This document shows, piece after piece, positions 17,844 to 28,061 of a stretch of DNA of 64,000 nt. Both the position numbers and the translations under genes were made by a program. How positions within the stretch are numbered: position 1 is the first letter of the stretch; the number at the start of each line of letters is the position of its first letter. Below the pieces are notes generated by a model. That model had not been told where the DNA came from. It saw nothing but the letters and a program-made list of their open reading frames with translations, and searched no databases. The DNA is from Hydrogenobaculum sp. 3684 (GTDB lineage Bacteria > Aquificota > Aquificia > Aquificales > Aquificaceae), in assembly GCF_000213785.1 (NCBI RefSeq), contig NC_015557.1, positions 1 to 64,000 of the forward strand. The letters run 5' to 3'.

Positions 17844-17881
17844 AATAAAATAATTTACCACAAAAAAATTATTTTATTATG
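17841..17881. repeat. Perfect 16-base inverted repeat spanning the pilin start codon
   Basis: The left arm is 17841-17856 and the right arm 17866-17881, exact reverse complements, with a 9-base loop. On the minus strand the hairpin opens within the 3' end of the MFS gene (stop at 17877-17879) and closes with the ATG of the first pilin gene. It is very A/T rich. It could be a terminator for the MFS gene or a structure hiding the pilin start codon. Confidence 0.85.
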
Positions 17882-19019
17882 ATTTTATTGTAAGCAACCT
17901 TTTACTATACAAATACCAAATTACAGACAATATGATACTTAAAACGCCTTCTATCTTAAAAGCCAAAGACAAATTTACAAAATGAGACAAAATACCTATT
18001 ATAAGGTTTGCAAAAAGTGTGGCGTTTGCCACAGAAAATCCATATATCCCATAAGCTTTTGAGCGTTTTTTTACACCGTATAAACTCACCAAGCTTCTAC
18101 CTACTATTTCATAAAAGGCGTTAAAAAGACCAAACACCAAAAACCCTATGTAAAAATTTAGACTCGCACCAAGCTGAGCTATAGCCAATATCAAAAGCGT
18201 AATACTAAATAAAGCATGTTTGTTCTTAACGCTGTCGTAGAGTTTTCCAATGGGTATGCCAAAAAGTGCATATATAAGGTTAAATATCACATATCCAAGG
18301 GATATATCAAAAAAAGACAAGTTTGAGGCTTTTCCTATGAGAATGTAAAAAGCGTAGCTAAAGTTTGTACTAAGACACAAAAATATCACAAGAGAAAATA
18401 TGTAAAAATCTTTTGGTATAGCCTCTTCTTTTTTTGTGAGTTTTAAATCCCTTGGAGGTTCAAAGACAAACAAAAGTGGCACAATGGCCAAAAAAGCCGG
18501 TATAAGAGCTATGATGATAAGATGTTTTATGCTTGTCTCATTAGAACCAAACTTATAAAAAAACCAAAGTACAAAAAGACTTCCTACAAGAGCCCCAAGT
18601 GTGTCAGCGGATCTATGTATACCAAAAGCAAGCCCTGTTTTTTCTTTTTTTACAGATAAAGATAATAGTGCATCTCTTCCGGGGCTTCTTATGGCTTTTC
18701 CTACTCTATCTAAAGATCTTCCTAAAAGCACAAAAAACCATGTGTTTAAAATTATGCTTGATATGTATAAACTCTTTGATATGGCAGAAGTGAGGTATCC
18801 TCCTATTATTAGGGGTTTTGCCTTTAGCTTGTCCGCTAAGTCTCCGCTAAAAATCCTTAAAAAGTTTGATAAAAACTCTGAAAGCCCTTCTACAATACCT
18901 ATATCAAACGTAGATGCTCCAAGTATAGTAAGTAAAAGCGGTAAAATTGGAAATATTATTTCAGAAGAGGCATCTGTGAGAAAGCTAGTTAGGCTAAATA
19001 GCCATATGTTTTTGTTCAT
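17877..19019 (-). CDS. MFS transporter
   Basis: Twelve-helix major facilitator protein (380 aa). The loop 2-3 motif appears as GDLADKLKAKPLIIGGY near residue 60, and a second basic loop follows at GRSLDRVGKAIRSPGRDALL near 100, a form seen in the set of MFS proteins with an RSPGRDAL motif. The substrate is unknown. Its start overlaps the nadA stop by 4 bases, so it is probably expressed with nadA. Confidence 0.88.
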   Translation of the reverse strand: MNKNIWLFSLTSFLTDASSEIIFPILPLLLTILGASTFDIGIVEGLSEFLSNFLRIFSGDLADKLKAKPLIIGGYLTSAISKSLYISSIILNTWFFVLLGRSLDRVGKAIRSPGRDALLSLSVKKEKTGLAFGIHRSADTLGALVGSLFVLWFFYKFGSNETSIKHLIIIALIPAFLAIVPLLFVFEPPRDLKLTKKEEAIPKDFYIFSLVIFLCLSTNFSYAFYILIGKASNLSFFDISLGYVIFNLIYALFGIPIGKLYDSVKNKHALFSITLLILAIAQLGASLNFYIGFLVFGLFNAFYEIVGRSLVSLYGVKKRSKAYGIYGFSVANATLFANLIIGILSHFVNLSLAFKIEGVLSIILSVIWYLYSKRLLTIKS

Positions 19020-19987
19020 TTAGATAATTCTAGCATACGTTCTATGGGTTTTTGAGCTTTTAATATAACATCCTCTGGAAGTGTTACTTCGTTTATTTCA
19101 TCTCTTAGGGTGGTGTAAAGGTTTGCAAGCGTCACGCCTTTCATAGTACAGCAATAAACCGGCGAACCGCAATAATGCATAGCCTCAGGGAAGATATAAT
19201 TTTTAGTGGGGTCTTTCTTTTGAAGTACATATTTTAGACCTACTTCTGTTATAACGATGATATCTTTATGAGGGGTTGTGGTGGCAAAGTTTATAATCTG
19301 GCTTGTACTTCCTATAAAATCGGCATGCTCTAAAACCTTTGGATTGCACTCTGGATGAGCTGCTACCACAGCGTTTGGATAGCGCTCTTTTAGTGCTTTT
19401 AAATCTGAAAGGCCAAACTCATAATGAGGTGGACAAAAACCTTTCCATATGATAATCTCTTTGTCTGGGACATTTTTCTTTACCCAGTTTCCAAGCCCCA
19501 TATCTGGCACAAAGATTATACGCTTTTGCTCTAATTTTGATACTATCTTCACTGCGTTTGCAGAAGTGACGCATATATCCGATACTGCTTTTACCTCAGC
19601 GGATGTATTTACATAGCTCACCACCGCTGCATCTGGGTATTTTTCTTTTAGTTCTAAAACCCCTTGGACTGTAGCCATGTCTGCCATAGGGCAACCAGAT
19701 TCTGGATTTGGATGTAGGACTTTCTTATTGGGATTTAGGATTTTGGCAGTTTCGCACATAAACCTTACGCCGCAAAACACTATGATATCTTTATCCGTTT
19801 GCTGGGCTTTTCTTGAAAGTTCCAAAGAATCCCCTACAAAATCAGCCAGATCTTGGACTTCCGGTCTTTGGTAGTAATGAGCAAGTATCACAACACTTTT
19901 TTTAGCTTTTAGCTCTTTAATTTTTTCTATATAATACTCGTTGGGTAACTCTACTGAAACTGGCTTTTCAACAGTTAACGTATCCAT
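19016..19987 (-). CDS. nadA: Quinolinate synthase NadA
   Basis: Condenses iminoaspartate with dihydroxyacetone phosphate to quinolinate, the second step of de novo NAD synthesis, using a [4Fe-4S] cluster. 323 aa; motifs include ILAHYYQRPEVQDLADFVGDS, FCGVRFMCETAKILNP, HPECNPKV and HYCGSPVYCCTMKG, which carry the cluster cysteines and substrate-binding residues. No nadB or nadC is adjacent. An AGGTT lies about 8 bases before the ATG. Confidence 0.96.
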   Translation of the reverse strand: MDTLTVEKPVSVELPNEYYIEKIKELKAKKSVVILAHYYQRPEVQDLADFVGDSLELSRKAQQTDKDIIVFCGVRFMCETAKILNPNKKVLHPNPESGCPMADMATVQGVLELKEKYPDAAVVSYVNTSAEVKAVSDICVTSANAVKIVSKLEQKRIIFVPDMGLGNWVKKNVPDKEIIIWKGFCPPHYEFGLSDLKALKERYPNAVVAAHPECNPKVLEHADFIGSTSQIINFATTTPHKDIIVITEVGLKYVLQKKDPTKNYIFPEAMHYCGSPVYCCTMKGVTLANLYTTLRDEINEVTLPEDVILKAQKPIERMLELSK

Positions 19988-20098
19988 AATAATAACCTAC
20001 TCATATAAAAGTTTATTTACAATAACCTATCTCATAATCATGGAAATTTATTTGGTTTATAATACTAAAATCCTAAAAACTTTTATAGGAGTTTAAAA

Positions 20099-21037
20099 AT
20101 GGGTATACCGATTAAGCTTATTGCTGGTTCGTCAAATATGAAGTTAGCTCAAGAAATATCTGAATATCTCGATATACCATTGTCAAAAACGCTTCTTAGT
20201 AAATTTAGCGATGGTGAGATAAGAGTGCAAATAGAAGAATCTATGAGAGGTGGAGATATATTTGTTATTCAATCGTTATCGGCTCCTATAAACGACCACA
20301 TTATGGAGCTTGTACTACTATTAGATGCTATTAAAAGAGCGTCTGCTTATCGTATAACTGCAGTAATACCTTATTTTGCCTACGCAAGACAAGATAGAAA
20401 AGATAAACCACGTGTTCCCATAAGCGCTAGAGTGTTAGCTGATATGATAACCAACGCAGGAGCCCAAAGGGCTGTGATAGTAGATTTACACTCTCCTCAA
20501 ATTCAAGGATTTTTTAATATACCAGTGGACAATTTGTTGGCATTGCCGGTGTTGTATGATTATATAAAGTATAAAGTAGATCCCTCTAGTTCTGTGGTAG
20601 TATCCCCAGACGCTGGTGGTGCTGAAAGGGCAAGGCAGCTTGCCAATAAACTTGGATGCAACATCGCCATCATATACAAAAGAAGACCAGAACCAAATAA
20701 AGCGGAAGTGTTTGATGTAATAGGAAATGTAGAGGGTAAAGATGCCATTATAATAGATGATATTATAGATACGGCAGGTACTTTGGTGGCTGCTACAAAT
20801 ATGCTTATAAACAAAGGGGCAAGATCTGTTAGAGCACTAGCTACTCATGGTGTTTTATCTGGACCAGCGTTAGAGCGTATAAACAACTCTATATTAGAAG
20901 AGGTAGTATTAACCAACACCATATGCCAGCAGGGTAAAGAATCTAGCAAAATAAACATAGTGAGCATAGCTCCAATAGTGGGAGAAGCTATAAAGCGCAT
21001 ATACGAAAACTCTTCTGTAAGTTCTTTATTCGTATGA
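20099..21037 (+). CDS. prs: Ribose-phosphate pyrophosphokinase
   Basis: Makes PRPP from ribose 5-phosphate and ATP for nucleotide, His and Trp synthesis. 312 aa, normal length. The ATP flexible loop region FAYARQDRKDKPRVPISA is near residue 97, VVIDLHSPQIQGFF-type metal-binding region near 125, and the PRPP loop IIDDIIDTAGTL near 217. TAGGAG is 8 bases before the ATG. The stop codon overlaps the extended -10 of the following tRNA-Ser gene. Confidence 0.97.
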   Translation: MGIPIKLIAGSSNMKLAQEISEYLDIPLSKTLLSKFSDGEIRVQIEESMRGGDIFVIQSLSAPINDHIMELVLLLDAIKRASAYRITAVIPYFAYARQDRKDKPRVPISARVLADMITNAGAQRAVIVDLHSPQIQGFFNIPVDNLLALPVLYDYIKYKVDPSSSVVVSPDAGGAERARQLANKLGCNIAIIYKRRPEPNKAEVFDVIGNVEGKDAIIIDDIIDTAGTLVAATNMLINKGARSVRALATHGVLSGPALERINNSILEEVVLTNTICQQGKESSKINIVSIAPIVGEAIKRIYENSSVSSLFV

Positions 21038-21055
21038 TATAATATAAAGCTCTTA

Positions 21056-21148
21056 GGATGGGTGGCCGAGTGGTCGAAGGCGCACCGCTGGAAACGGTGT
21101 GAAGGGTGATGAGCCCTTCCGCGGGTTCGAATCCCGCCCCATCCGCCA
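21056..21148 (+). tRNA. tRNA-Ser (GGA)
   Basis: Acceptor GGATGGG/CCCATCC, anticodon loop CTGGAAA between CACCG and CGGTG (anticodon GGA), a long variable arm GAAGGGTGATGAGCCCTTC and T loop TTCGAAT. The CCA is encoded. A TATAAT at 21038-21043 with TG one base upstream is a plausible extended -10; the TG belongs to the prs stop codon. Confidence 0.96.
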
Positions 21149-21157
21149 CTTGAAACT

Positions 21158-21877
21158 TTAAGCTTTATAATGTAGGGCTTCAAATAGAAGTTTTACTTCA
21201 TTTGGTTTTAAATGTCTCCATTTACCTTTTGGCAGATTACCAAGAGAAATAGGACCTATCGCTGTTCTTATAAGATGTTTTACTGGTTTTTTAAAAGCTA
21301 AGAAAAACCTTTTTACAAGATGATTTTTACCTTCGTGGAAAGTTATCTCTATGTTTGCACCATTTTTAAACCTTTTTAAAAGCTTCAAACTATCTGGTTT
21401 TACAAACCCATCCTCTAGTTTTACACCCCTTTTCATCTTTTCCAATGTTTCATCATCTATCTCACCTTTTACTGTGGCTATATATACTTTTGGTAGCTTG
21501 TATCTTGGATGTATTATTCTGTTTGCCAACTCTCCGTCGTTGGTGAGTATCAAAAGCCCTTCTACGTTGTAATCTAATCTTCCAGCTGGATATACCCTAA
21601 CACCCACATCTTTTATTAGTTCTCTTATGGTGGGCTTTTCTTCTTTTTCTCCCAAAGATGTAAGGTAGCAACATGGTTTGTTTAACATTATATATACTGG
21701 TTTTTGAGCTTTTACTATGCGACCTCTAAACTCTACTATATCTTCATCTGGATTTATAGTGACACCAAGTTCTTTTACTATCTTGTTGTTTACCTTAACG
21801 TAGCCTTTTTCTATATACTCATCTGCTTTTCTTCTAGAGCATACTCCAGCCAAAGATAAAAATCTATTTAACCTCAT
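21158..21877 (-). CDS. Pseudouridine synthase, RsuA/RluB/RluE family
   Basis: Isomerises uridine to pseudouridine in rRNA. The N-terminal S4 domain is [23 protein letters not shown], and the catalytic motif [21 protein letters not shown] has the Asp nucleophile at about residue 101 (239 aa). It lacks the long C-terminal tail of RluB, so RsuA or RluB specificity cannot be settled. Its ATG overlaps the folE stop by 4 bases. Confidence 0.92.
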   Translation of the reverse strand: MRLNRFLSLAGVCSRRKADEYIEKGYVKVNNKIVKELGVTINPDEDIVEFRGRIVKAQKPVYIMLNKPCCYLTSLGEKEEKPTIRELIKDVGVRVYPAGRLDYNVEGLLILTNDGELANRIIHPRYKLPKVYIATVKGEIDDETLEKMKRGVKLEDGFVKPDSLKLLKRFKNGANIEITFHEGKNHLVKRFFLAFKKPVKHLIRTAIGPISLGNLPKGKWRHLKPNEVKLLFEALHYKA

Positions 21878-22428
21878 TGTCTTATAAGTTTGAAAAACTC
21901 CTCCTTTGTTCTAATATCGCTTAAAAAGCTTCCCCTTAAAGAGGAAGTGACGGTGCAATGTCCTGGTGATCTTACTCCTCTCATAGACATACAAAGATGC
22001 TCTGCCTCTATTACGACACCAGCTCCCATTGGTTCTAATTCTTTTTGGACTATATCGGCTATTTCCTCTGTAAGTCTTTCTTGGACTTGTGGTTTTAAAG
22101 CCATAGCCCTTACAGTTCTTACAAGTTTAGATAGCCCACATATCTTTTTGTTTGGTATATAGGCTATATGAGCTTTTCCAAAAAATGGTAAAAGATGATG
22201 CTCGCACATACTATAAAAAGGTATATCTTTTACGATAATCATTTCAGAATAGTTGCTGTACTCTTCAAAAAGCTTAAAATCAAAGGATCTCTCTTTTTCA
22301 AACTCCTCCCACATCCTAGCGACTCTTTCTGGGGTTTCTTTTATGCCTTCTCTTGTGATATCTTCTCCTATACCTTCTAAGAAAAGCTTTATACCTTGTA
22401 TGATCTTTTCTTTGTCAATCATTTTCAA
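21874..22428 (-). CDS. folE: GTP cyclohydrolase I
   Basis: Converts GTP to dihydroneopterin triphosphate, for folate and, in many bacteria, queuosine precursors. 184 aa. Zinc ligands are in [22 protein letters not shown] and [11 protein letters not shown], and the GTP-site segment is [21 protein letters not shown]. folP (4.3 kb) and queC (29 kb) in the window use this pathway's product line. A start one codon pair downstream (MIDKEK) is equally possible. Confidence 0.96.
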   Translation of the reverse strand: MKMIDKEKIIQGIKLFLEGIGEDITREGIKETPERVARMWEEFEKERSFDFKLFEEYSNYSEMIIVKDIPFYSMCEHHLLPFFGKAHIAYIPNKKICGLSKLVRTVRAMALKPQVQERLTEEIADIVQKELEPMGAGVVIEAEHLCMSMRGVRSPGHCTVTSSLRGSFLSDIRTKEEFFKLIRQ

Positions 22429-22501
22429 AACCTCTCACTAAAATTTCTGCTAAATATATTAAATCTTAATATCATTATCAATGGGTTATCTCATGAAATA
22501 T

Positions 22502-23299
22502 TCAGTAAATATGTTCTTCTGATGGAAATATATTTTCTTCAACTTCTTTTTTATAGCTTTTTATAGCTTCTAAAAATATTTGATAACCGTTTGTATATCT
22601 TTTTACAAACTTTGGTTTCATAAAATCCACAAGACCAACGATATCCTCAAACACAAGCACCTGTCCATCGGTACTGGCTCCGGCACCTATCCCTATTGTT
22701 ATAACGCTTTCAGAATGAAGTTCTTTTGCCAGAGAATCTGGTATGCTTTCAAGCACCACCATAAAAGCTCCAGCTTCAGCTACACTGTTAAAGTCCTCTT
22801 TTATGATGTTTTTTTCCTCTTCGGTTTTACCCATAAATCTAAACTTTCCTATAGTGTTTATCCATTGAGGTGTAAAGCCTATGTGAGCGCATACTGGGAT
22901 GCCTATCTTTGTAAGTTTCTCGATAAGAGGCGCAAAATAGCTCCCACCTTCAATTTTTACAGCATCAGCTTTTGTTTGTTTTATAACGTTGCCGCAGTTT
23001 TTAACAGCTTCATCTATAGAGCTTTGATAGCTCATAAAAGGCATATCCACTATCACAAATGTATTTGGAGCCCCCCTTCTTACCGCTTTTGCGTGATATA
23101 TCATTTCTTCTAAAGATACTCCAAGGGTGTTTGGTTCTCCTTTAAATACCATGCCAAGAGAATCCCCCACTAAAATGGTATCAATGCCAGCTTCTTCGCA
23201 AATTTTAGCTGATATGTAGTTATTTAGAGAGACCATTGTGATTTTTTGTTTATTTTTTTTCTTTTTAAATAAAAGCTCTATATTTAATTTATTGGTCAT
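22502..23299 (-). CDS. panB: 3-methyl-2-oxobutanoate hydroxymethyltransferase
   Basis: First step of pantothenate synthesis: adds a hydroxymethyl group from methylene-THF to 2-oxoisovalerate. TIM barrel of about 265 aa with [29 protein letters not shown] (metal-binding Asp), [29 protein letters not shown] and [15 protein letters not shown] choose the ATG at 23299; an in-frame TTG at 23314 also exists. Either start overlaps the end of prfB by 11-26 bases. Confidence 0.95.
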   Translation of the reverse strand: MTNKLNIELLFKKKKNKQKITMVSLNNYISAKICEEAGIDTILVGDSLGMVFKGEPNTLGVSLEEMIYHAKAVRRGAPNTFVIVDMPFMSYQSSIDEAVKNCGNVIKQTKADAVKIEGGSYFAPLIEKLTKIGIPVCAHIGFTPQWINTIGKFRFMGKTEEEKNIIKEDFNSVAEAGAFMVVLESIPDSLAKELHSESVITIGIGAGASTDGQVLVFEDIVGLVDFMKPKFVKRYTNGYQIFLEAIKSYKKEVEENIFPSEEHIY

Positions 23300-24416
23300 C
23301 TTCTTGATTGTCAAAAGAAAGTTGGTTTAGAGCCTTCTTTCTTAGGTAAGCTTCTATAAAGTTGTCTATTTCGCCATCCATTACAGCCTCTATATTACCG
23401 GATTCTTCACCGGTTCTTAAGTCTTTTACCAGTTGGGATGGTTGGAATATGTATGATCTTATTTTATAGCCCCATCCTATATCTGTTTTTGGTCCTTCTA
23501 AGCTTTTTTTCTTTTCTTCTATCTTTTGAAGTTCTAACTGATAAAGTCTTGCTTTAAGCATTTCCATAGCTTTTCTTCTATTTTGTATTTGAGAGCGCTC
23601 TTGCTGACAGGCTACTACTATACCAGTTGGTATATGAGTTATTCTAACGGCTGTATCCGTTTTGTTTACATACTGACCACCAGCTCCAGAGGCTCTATAA
23701 GTATCTATCCTCAGGTCCTCTTCTTTTATTTCTATATTTACATCTTCGTTAACCTCTGGTACCACAAGCACAGAAGCAAAAGATGTATGTCTTCTGGCGT
23801 TGGCATCAAAAGGCGATATCCTTACAAGCCTATGAACACCGTTTTCAGATTTTAAATAACCGTAAGCATAAGGTCCTTTTATATAAAGGGTGGCGCTTTT
23901 TATACCGGCTACATCGTCTGGATTTATGTCTGTAAGCTGTACTTCATAGCCATGTTTTTCTGCCCACCTTGTGTACATTCTAAGAAGCATACTAGCCCAA
24001 TCGCAAGCTTCCGTTCCACCTGCCCCAGCCTGTATTGTGAGATAGGCGTTGTTTATATCCATCTCATCAGAAAGGTAAGTTTCAAGCTCAAATTTCTTTA
24101 AATCTTTTTCTACAGCTTCTAACTCTTCGCTTATCAGTAGCGTTGTATCTAAGTCTTCTTCTTTCAGTTCGCTTACCATTTCATCTAAATCTTTTATACG
24201 GCTTTTAAGAGATGTGTAAGTATTTAATTTGTCTTGAAGAGCTTTTCTTTTTTGACTTATGCTTTTGGCTTTTTCTTGATCGGACCAAAAATCTGGTTCT
24301 GACATCATTTGGTCATACTTTTCTATTTCTTTTCTTATCTTTTCTTCGTCTATAGAAGAAGACAATTCTTCAAATCGCTTTTTTATATCGGAAAAGTTGC
24401 TTACTATTTCTACCAT
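23289..24416 (-). CDS. prfB: Peptide chain release factor 2
   Basis: Releases the peptide at UGA and UAA. 375 aa. The stop-recognition motif SPF is in [15 protein letters not shown], and the catalytic GGQ in [17 protein letters not shown]. The gene is one continuous frame: the programmed +1 frameshift at about codon 25, used for autoregulation in many bacteria, is absent. Upstream lies a small metal-binding protein gene, whose stop is 1 base before the prfB start. Confidence 0.96.
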   Translation of the reverse strand: MVEIVSNFSDIKKRFEELSSSIDEEKIRKEIEKYDQMMSEPDFWSDQEKAKSISQKRKALQDKLNTYTSLKSRIKDLDEMVSELKEEDLDTTLLISEELEAVEKDLKKFELETYLSDEMDINNAYLTIQAGAGGTEACDWASMLLRMYTRWAEKHGYEVQLTDINPDDVAGIKSATLYIKGPYAYGYLKSENGVHRLVRISPFDANARRHTSFASVLVVPEVNEDVNIEIKEEDLRIDTYRASGAGGQYVNKTDTAVRITHIPTGIVVACQQERSQIQNRRKAMEMLKARLYQLELQKIEEKKKSLEGPKTDIGWGYKIRSYIFQPSQLVKDLRTGEESGNIEAVMDGEIDNFIEAYLRKKALNQLSFDNQEDDQ

Positions 24417-24417
24417 A

Positions 24418-24630
24418 TTACTTTATATCTACTACTTTGTACCCCCATTCTTCAATGGCGGATTTTATATCGGCTTCTGAGAGTTTTGTCTCGTCGTACT
24501 CTACCTCTGAGTATTTTTTGTCTAGCTTTGTATCGAAGCTTTTAACCCCTTCTAAAGCCCCGATTGCTTTGTTTACAGTATTAACGCAGTGCATACATGT
24601 CATACCTTCTATGTAAAATAGCTTTCTCAT
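24418..24630 (-). CDS. Heavy-metal-associated (CopZ-like) metallochaperone
   Basis: 70-residue ferredoxin-like HMA domain with the metal site GMTCMHC at residues 9-15 from the chosen ATG. Binds Cu(I) or a similar soft metal and hands it to P-type ATPases. I use the ATG at 24630 (MRKLFYIEG); the frame is open 9 codons further. No copper ATPase is adjacent. It precedes prfB by one base, so the two are likely cotranscribed. Confidence 0.85.
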   Translation of the reverse strand: MRKLFYIEGMTCMHCVNTVNKAIGALEGVKSFDTKLDKKYSEVEYDETKLSEADIKSAIEEWGYKVVDIK

Positions 24631-24737
24631 AGTATATATTATAATCTTAAAAGCCAAACAAGTATATAAATATTATCATAAGATATAGCTTTTAGTAAAA
24701 TATGTTGAAATCTTTTATAAATAACGATATAAAGTAC

Positions 24738-24766
24738 TTGACAATAATAAGCTAATATTTTATAAT
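24738..24766 (+). promoter_or_regulatory. Consensus promoter of dnaJ-hspR, leaderless
   Basis: TTGACA (24738-24743), a 17-base spacer, TATAAT (24761-24766), then 7 bases to the dnaJ ATG at 24774. Both hexamers match the sigma-70 consensus exactly. The transcript should start at or one base before the ATG, with no Shine-Dalgarno. HspR, encoded downstream, would be expected to repress here; I cannot identify a clear HAIR operator. Confidence 0.8.
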
Positions 24767-24773
24767 ATTAAGT

Positions 24774-25934
24774 ATGAAGAAAGATTACTATGAAATTTTA
24801 GGGGTAAGTAGAAACGCTACTCAAGAGGAGATTAAAAAAGCTTATCGTAGACTGGCTAGGAAGTATCATCCAGATTTTAACAAAGAACCAGGGGCAGAAG
24901 AAAAATTTAAGGAGATAAACCAGGCTTATCAGGTACTCTCTGATGAAAATAAAAGAAAAATTTACGATCAATTTGGAGAAGAAGGCTTATCTGCTAGTAT
25001 GGGACAACAGGGCGGGCAAGAAGCGTGGACGAGAGTAAACGCTGGTTTTGGAAACTTAGAAGATTTGCTAAGAGATGTGTTTGGTGGTGGTTTTGGAGAT
25101 TTGTTTTCTGAAGATATATTCACTGGCGGTAGAAAGTCAAGAAGCTCTTCAAGACAAAGGCCTATAAATGGAGAAGACATTGTAAAAACCGTAGAAATGA
25201 CATTAGAAGAAGCCTACACTGGCAAAAAGGTAAATTTAGAGGTAGAAAAAGGTGTACCTTGTGATGCATGTGGAGGCTATGGATACGATAAAAACTCTGA
25301 AAAGGTGTGCCCTACTTGTAAAGGTGCTGGGAGCGTTAATCAAAGAGCTATGTTTTTCTCTATATCTACCACCTGTCCTCAATGTGGTGGTAGTGGTTAC
25401 ATAAGGGAAGCTTGTAAAAAGTGCAAAGGACAGTCTTATATCTTCAAAAAAGAAGTTATCCCTGTAAACATTCCACCAGGTGTTGATAATGGTACAAAGC
25501 TTGTGGTAGATGGTAAGGGGCATGCGGGACTATTTGGTGGAAGGCCTGGCAACCTCTACGTGATAACCAGAGTATTGCCCCATGAAATATTCAAAAGAAA
25601 AGGCGATGATTTGTATATAGATGTAAATATAACTTATCCAGAGGCTGTTATGGGTACTACGATAGATATAAAAGATTTAAAAGGGGACAATATAAGAGTA
25701 GAAATACCACCTGGTACAAAAGAAGGTGATGAAATAGTTATTTCTGGTAAAGGTATGCCAAAATTAAAAGGTAGTGGTTATGGTAACCTTGTTGTAATAC
25801 CTCATATAGATGTACCTAAGTTTAATACGCTTTCAAAGATTATGGGTGATGGCAAAAAAGCTGAAAAAATGTTGAAAGAGCTTGATAAACTTTTACCAAA
25901 ACCTGAAAGGGTGGTGAGGAACTATGAGCGCTGA
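24774..25934 (+). CDS. dnaJ: Chaperone DnaJ
   Basis: Hsp40 co-chaperone of DnaK (386 aa). J domain residues 1-68 with the HPD motif in KYHPDFNKE, a Gly/Phe-rich linker (GGGFGDLF), then four zinc-finger motifs [24 protein letters not shown] and CKKCKGQS; the last lacks the final Gly. The C-terminal substrate-binding region follows. It overlaps hspR by 11 bases. dnaK and grpE are not in the window. Confidence 0.97.
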   Translation: MKKDYYEILGVSRNATQEEIKKAYRRLARKYHPDFNKEPGAEEKFKEINQAYQVLSDENKRKIYDQFGEEGLSASMGQQGGQEAWTRVNAGFGNLEDLLRDVFGGGFGDLFSEDIFTGGRKSRSSSRQRPINGEDIVKTVEMTLEEAYTGKKVNLEVEKGVPCDACGGYGYDKNSEKVCPTCKGAGSVNQRAMFFSISTTCPQCGGSGYIREACKKCKGQSYIFKKEVIPVNIPPGVDNGTKLVVDGKGHAGLFGGRPGNLYVITRVLPHEIFKRKGDDLYIDVNITYPEAVMGTTIDIKDLKGDNIRVEIPPGTKEGDEIVISGKGMPKLKGSGYGNLVVIPHIDVPKFNTLSKIMGDGKKAEKMLKELDKLLPKPERVVRNYER

Positions 25935-26319
25935 AAGAAGAGCCAAAGCGGTGTTTACTATAGGTACTGTAGCTAAAATGTATAAAATTCACCCTCAAAC
26001 TCTTAGACTTTACGAAAGAGAAGGTCTTTTAAAACCTTCTCGAACCGAAGGCAACACAAGGCTTTATACAGAAGAAGACCTTGAGCAGTTGGAGTTTATC
26101 CTTATGCTGGCGAGAGACCTGGGGGTAAACATAGCCGGTATAGATGTTATATTAAACCTGAAAAGGCAGATGGAAGAGATGCAAAAAGGTATTGAGCTTT
26201 TAATAGATATAATAAAAAAGATAAGAACTGAGAATGTAAACTCTGAAGACGTTGACAAAGCTATAGTGCTTATGAACAATTTAAACAAAGGCATTATAAA
26301 AATTGCTAAAAAATCCTAG
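25924..26319 (+). CDS. hspR: MerR-family heat-shock repressor HspR
   Basis: 131 aa. N-terminal winged helix: [49 protein letters not shown], the HspR form of the MerR domain, then a coiled-coil helix. HspR represses dnaK and related operons through HAIR operators (known in actinobacteria and epsilonproteobacteria). The start overlaps the dnaJ end, a coupling that would give feedback control of dnaJ. Confidence 0.88.
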   Translation: MSAERRAKAVFTIGTVAKMYKIHPQTLRLYEREGLLKPSRTEGNTRLYTEEDLEQLEFILMLARDLGVNIAGIDVILNLKRQMEEMQKGIELLIDIIKKIRTENVNSEDVDKAIVLMNNLNKGIIKIAKKS

Positions 26320-26380
26320 AGTGGTTTATCATTTAAACAGACAATGGCTTGCAGTAGCTTAGAGAAATGCTGTTAGCACA

Positions 26381-26674
26381 CTACTTACTCCCGCAAACGT
26401 ATCTTACACCTTTATCTGTTTTGGCCCAATGAGGTGTGTTGGGAGCAAGTATGACCTTGTCTCCAGGTAAAAGCTTAAAAACTTTATCTTCAACACCTAT
26501 TTCTACTTCTCCAGAGACCACCCATCTTACTTCTTCGTCTTCATGAGTATGCCAAGGATAGTACGTGCCCTTAGAGTCTTGCCATGTATAAACATCGTAG
26601 CCTTGTTGTTTTAATATATCTTTTATCGTTTCTTCGTCTTTTATGTTAGTTTTTTCAAAGATAACTTTACTCAT
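26381..26674 (-). CDS. Small cupin-domain protein
   Basis: 97-residue single cupin. Motif 1 is YPWHTHEDEEVRWVVSGEVEIGV (His-X-His and Glu as metal ligands) and motif 2 is LLPGDKVILAPNTPHWAKTDKG (His ligand). It resembles the C-terminal half of acireductone dioxygenase but lacks the N-terminal part, so no enzyme activity is assigned. It overlaps glmU by 8 bases. Confidence 0.8.
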   Translation of the reverse strand: MSKVIFEKTNIKDEETIKDILKQQGYDVYTWQDSKGTYYPWHTHEDEEVRWVVSGEVEIGVEDKVFKLLPGDKVILAPNTPHWAKTDKGVRYVCGSK

Positions 26675-28052
26675 CTTTAACTTTTGACTTATCTTCTAGT
26701 ATTTTTAACTCTGCCCTTTCTATAGCTAAAGCTTTTGGTGGTATATCTTTTGTTATTACAGAACCACCAGCTATAAAGGCAAAGTCCCCTATGTTTCTTG
26801 GAGCTATTATAAGGGAATTACTACCTATGAAAGCTTTTTGTCCTATATAAGATTGATACTTTTGTTTGCCGTCAAAGTTTGCTACCACTGTTCCAGCCCC
26901 TATGTTGGCTTTTTTACCTATGCTTACATCTCCAAGATAAGAAAGGTGCTTCGCCATCACGTCTTCTTGAAGTTTTGCATTTTTTAGTTCTACAAAGCTA
27001 CCTACGTGAGAGCCTTTACCTACCACAGAGTTGTCTCTTATATGGCACATTGGACCTACAATAGCTTCTTCTTCTACGGTTGAGTTTTTTATGTAGCTCA
27101 TAGGAAGTACAGTGGCTTTTTCTTTTATAGTAGCATTTTCAAGGTAGCTTCCATTCATAACCTTTGCTTTTTTGTGTATAACGGTATTGCCTTTTAAAAC
27201 AACGTTTGGAAATATTTCAGCATCTAATTCTACTTGTACGTCAGGTTCTATGTAAACAGATTCTGGCGAGTGTATGGTAACACCTGATCTTGCAAGGTTT
27301 TCCAATATTCTCATTTTTATAACGCTTTCTGCAAAACTAAGCTCCCATCTGTCGTTTACACCAAAGATTTCTGTAATCTCAGAAGCCATGAAGCTCCTGC
27401 ACGTATAACCAAGATTTGTCATAATTTCTATTATATCTGTGATATAAAGCTCGTTGGTTTTTTCGCTTGGTTTTAAGTGTTTAACAGCTTCTTTTAGATA
27501 TGGTACGTAAAACATATAAACACCACCATTTACTTCGTTTATTTGTTTTTGTTCATAGGTGGCTTCTTTTTCTTCTACTATTTTTACTACGTCTCCTTTA
27601 CCATTTTTTACTATTCTCCCATAACCTGTTGGGTCTGGTAAGAAAGAAGACAATACCAAAGCTCCCACTTTTATCTTTTCATACTCTTCTACCATGTGTA
27701 AAAATCTTTGCATACCTTTTATGGTATCTGGTTTTACCAAAGGAGCATCGCCGTTTGTAACCAATATGTAATCGTCCATACCTTCATAAAAAGCTTTTGC
27801 CGATAAAAGGGCATCTGCAGTGCCACCTTTTGGATTTGCCTGTTCAAAAAACAATACGTTTTCATGCTTTAAAGCTTCTAATATAGTTTCTTTTTTGTGG
27901 GATACAACTAAAGCTATATCTACTATGTTAGATTGTTTTATATAGTTTAGCACATACCAAATGATAGGTTTACCAAGCATTTCATGTAGTACTTTGTGTT
28001 TTTCGCTTTTAAATCTAGTGCCTAAGCCAGCTGCAAGTATTATCGCTTTCAT
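26667..28052 (-). CDS. glmU: Bifunctional GlmU: acetyltransferase and uridylyltransferase
   Basis: Makes UDP-GlcNAc for peptidoglycan and LPS. 461 aa. N-terminal pyrophosphorylase: LAAGLGTRFKSEKHKVLHEMLGKP, then TNGDAPLV. The C-terminal left-handed beta-helix has hexapeptide repeats, with GAGTVVANFDGKQKY near residue 380 and IGSNS as acetyl-CoA and GlcN-1-P motifs. It follows the lysine-ligase-like gene by 9 bases. A TAAAAT 6 bases before its ATG might also allow a separate leaderless transcript. Confidence 0.96.
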   Translation of the reverse strand: MKAIILAAGLGTRFKSEKHKVLHEMLGKPIIWYVLNYIKQSNIVDIALVVSHKKETILEALKHENVLFFEQANPKGGTADALLSAKAFYEGMDDYILVTNGDAPLVKPDTIKGMQRFLHMVEEYEKIKVGALVLSSFLPDPTGYGRIVKNGKGDVVKIVEEKEATYEQKQINEVNGGVYMFYVPYLKEAVKHLKPSEKTNELYITDIIEIMTNLGYTCRSFMASEITEIFGVNDRWELSFAESVIKMRILENLARSGVTIHSPESVYIEPDVQVELDAEIFPNVVLKGNTVIHKKAKVMNGSYLENATIKEKATVLPMSYIKNSTVEEEAIVGPMCHIRDNSVVGKGSHVGSFVELKNAKLQEDVMAKHLSYLGDVSIGKKANIGAGTVVANFDGKQKYQSYIGQKAFIGSNSLIIAPRNIGDFAFIAGGSVITKDIPPKALAIERAELKILEDKSKVKDE

Positions 28053-28061
28053 AACTATATT

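Noticed and set aside
22580..23113. Plus-strand 177-codon open frame opposite panB
   Set aside because: Antisense shadow of panB; Phe/Tyr/Ser-rich translation typical of low-GC antisense frames.
24730..24760. HAIR-type operator for HspR over the dnaJ promoter
   Set aside because: CTTGA and AAG elements are present but the spacing and arms do not match the known operator well enough to call.
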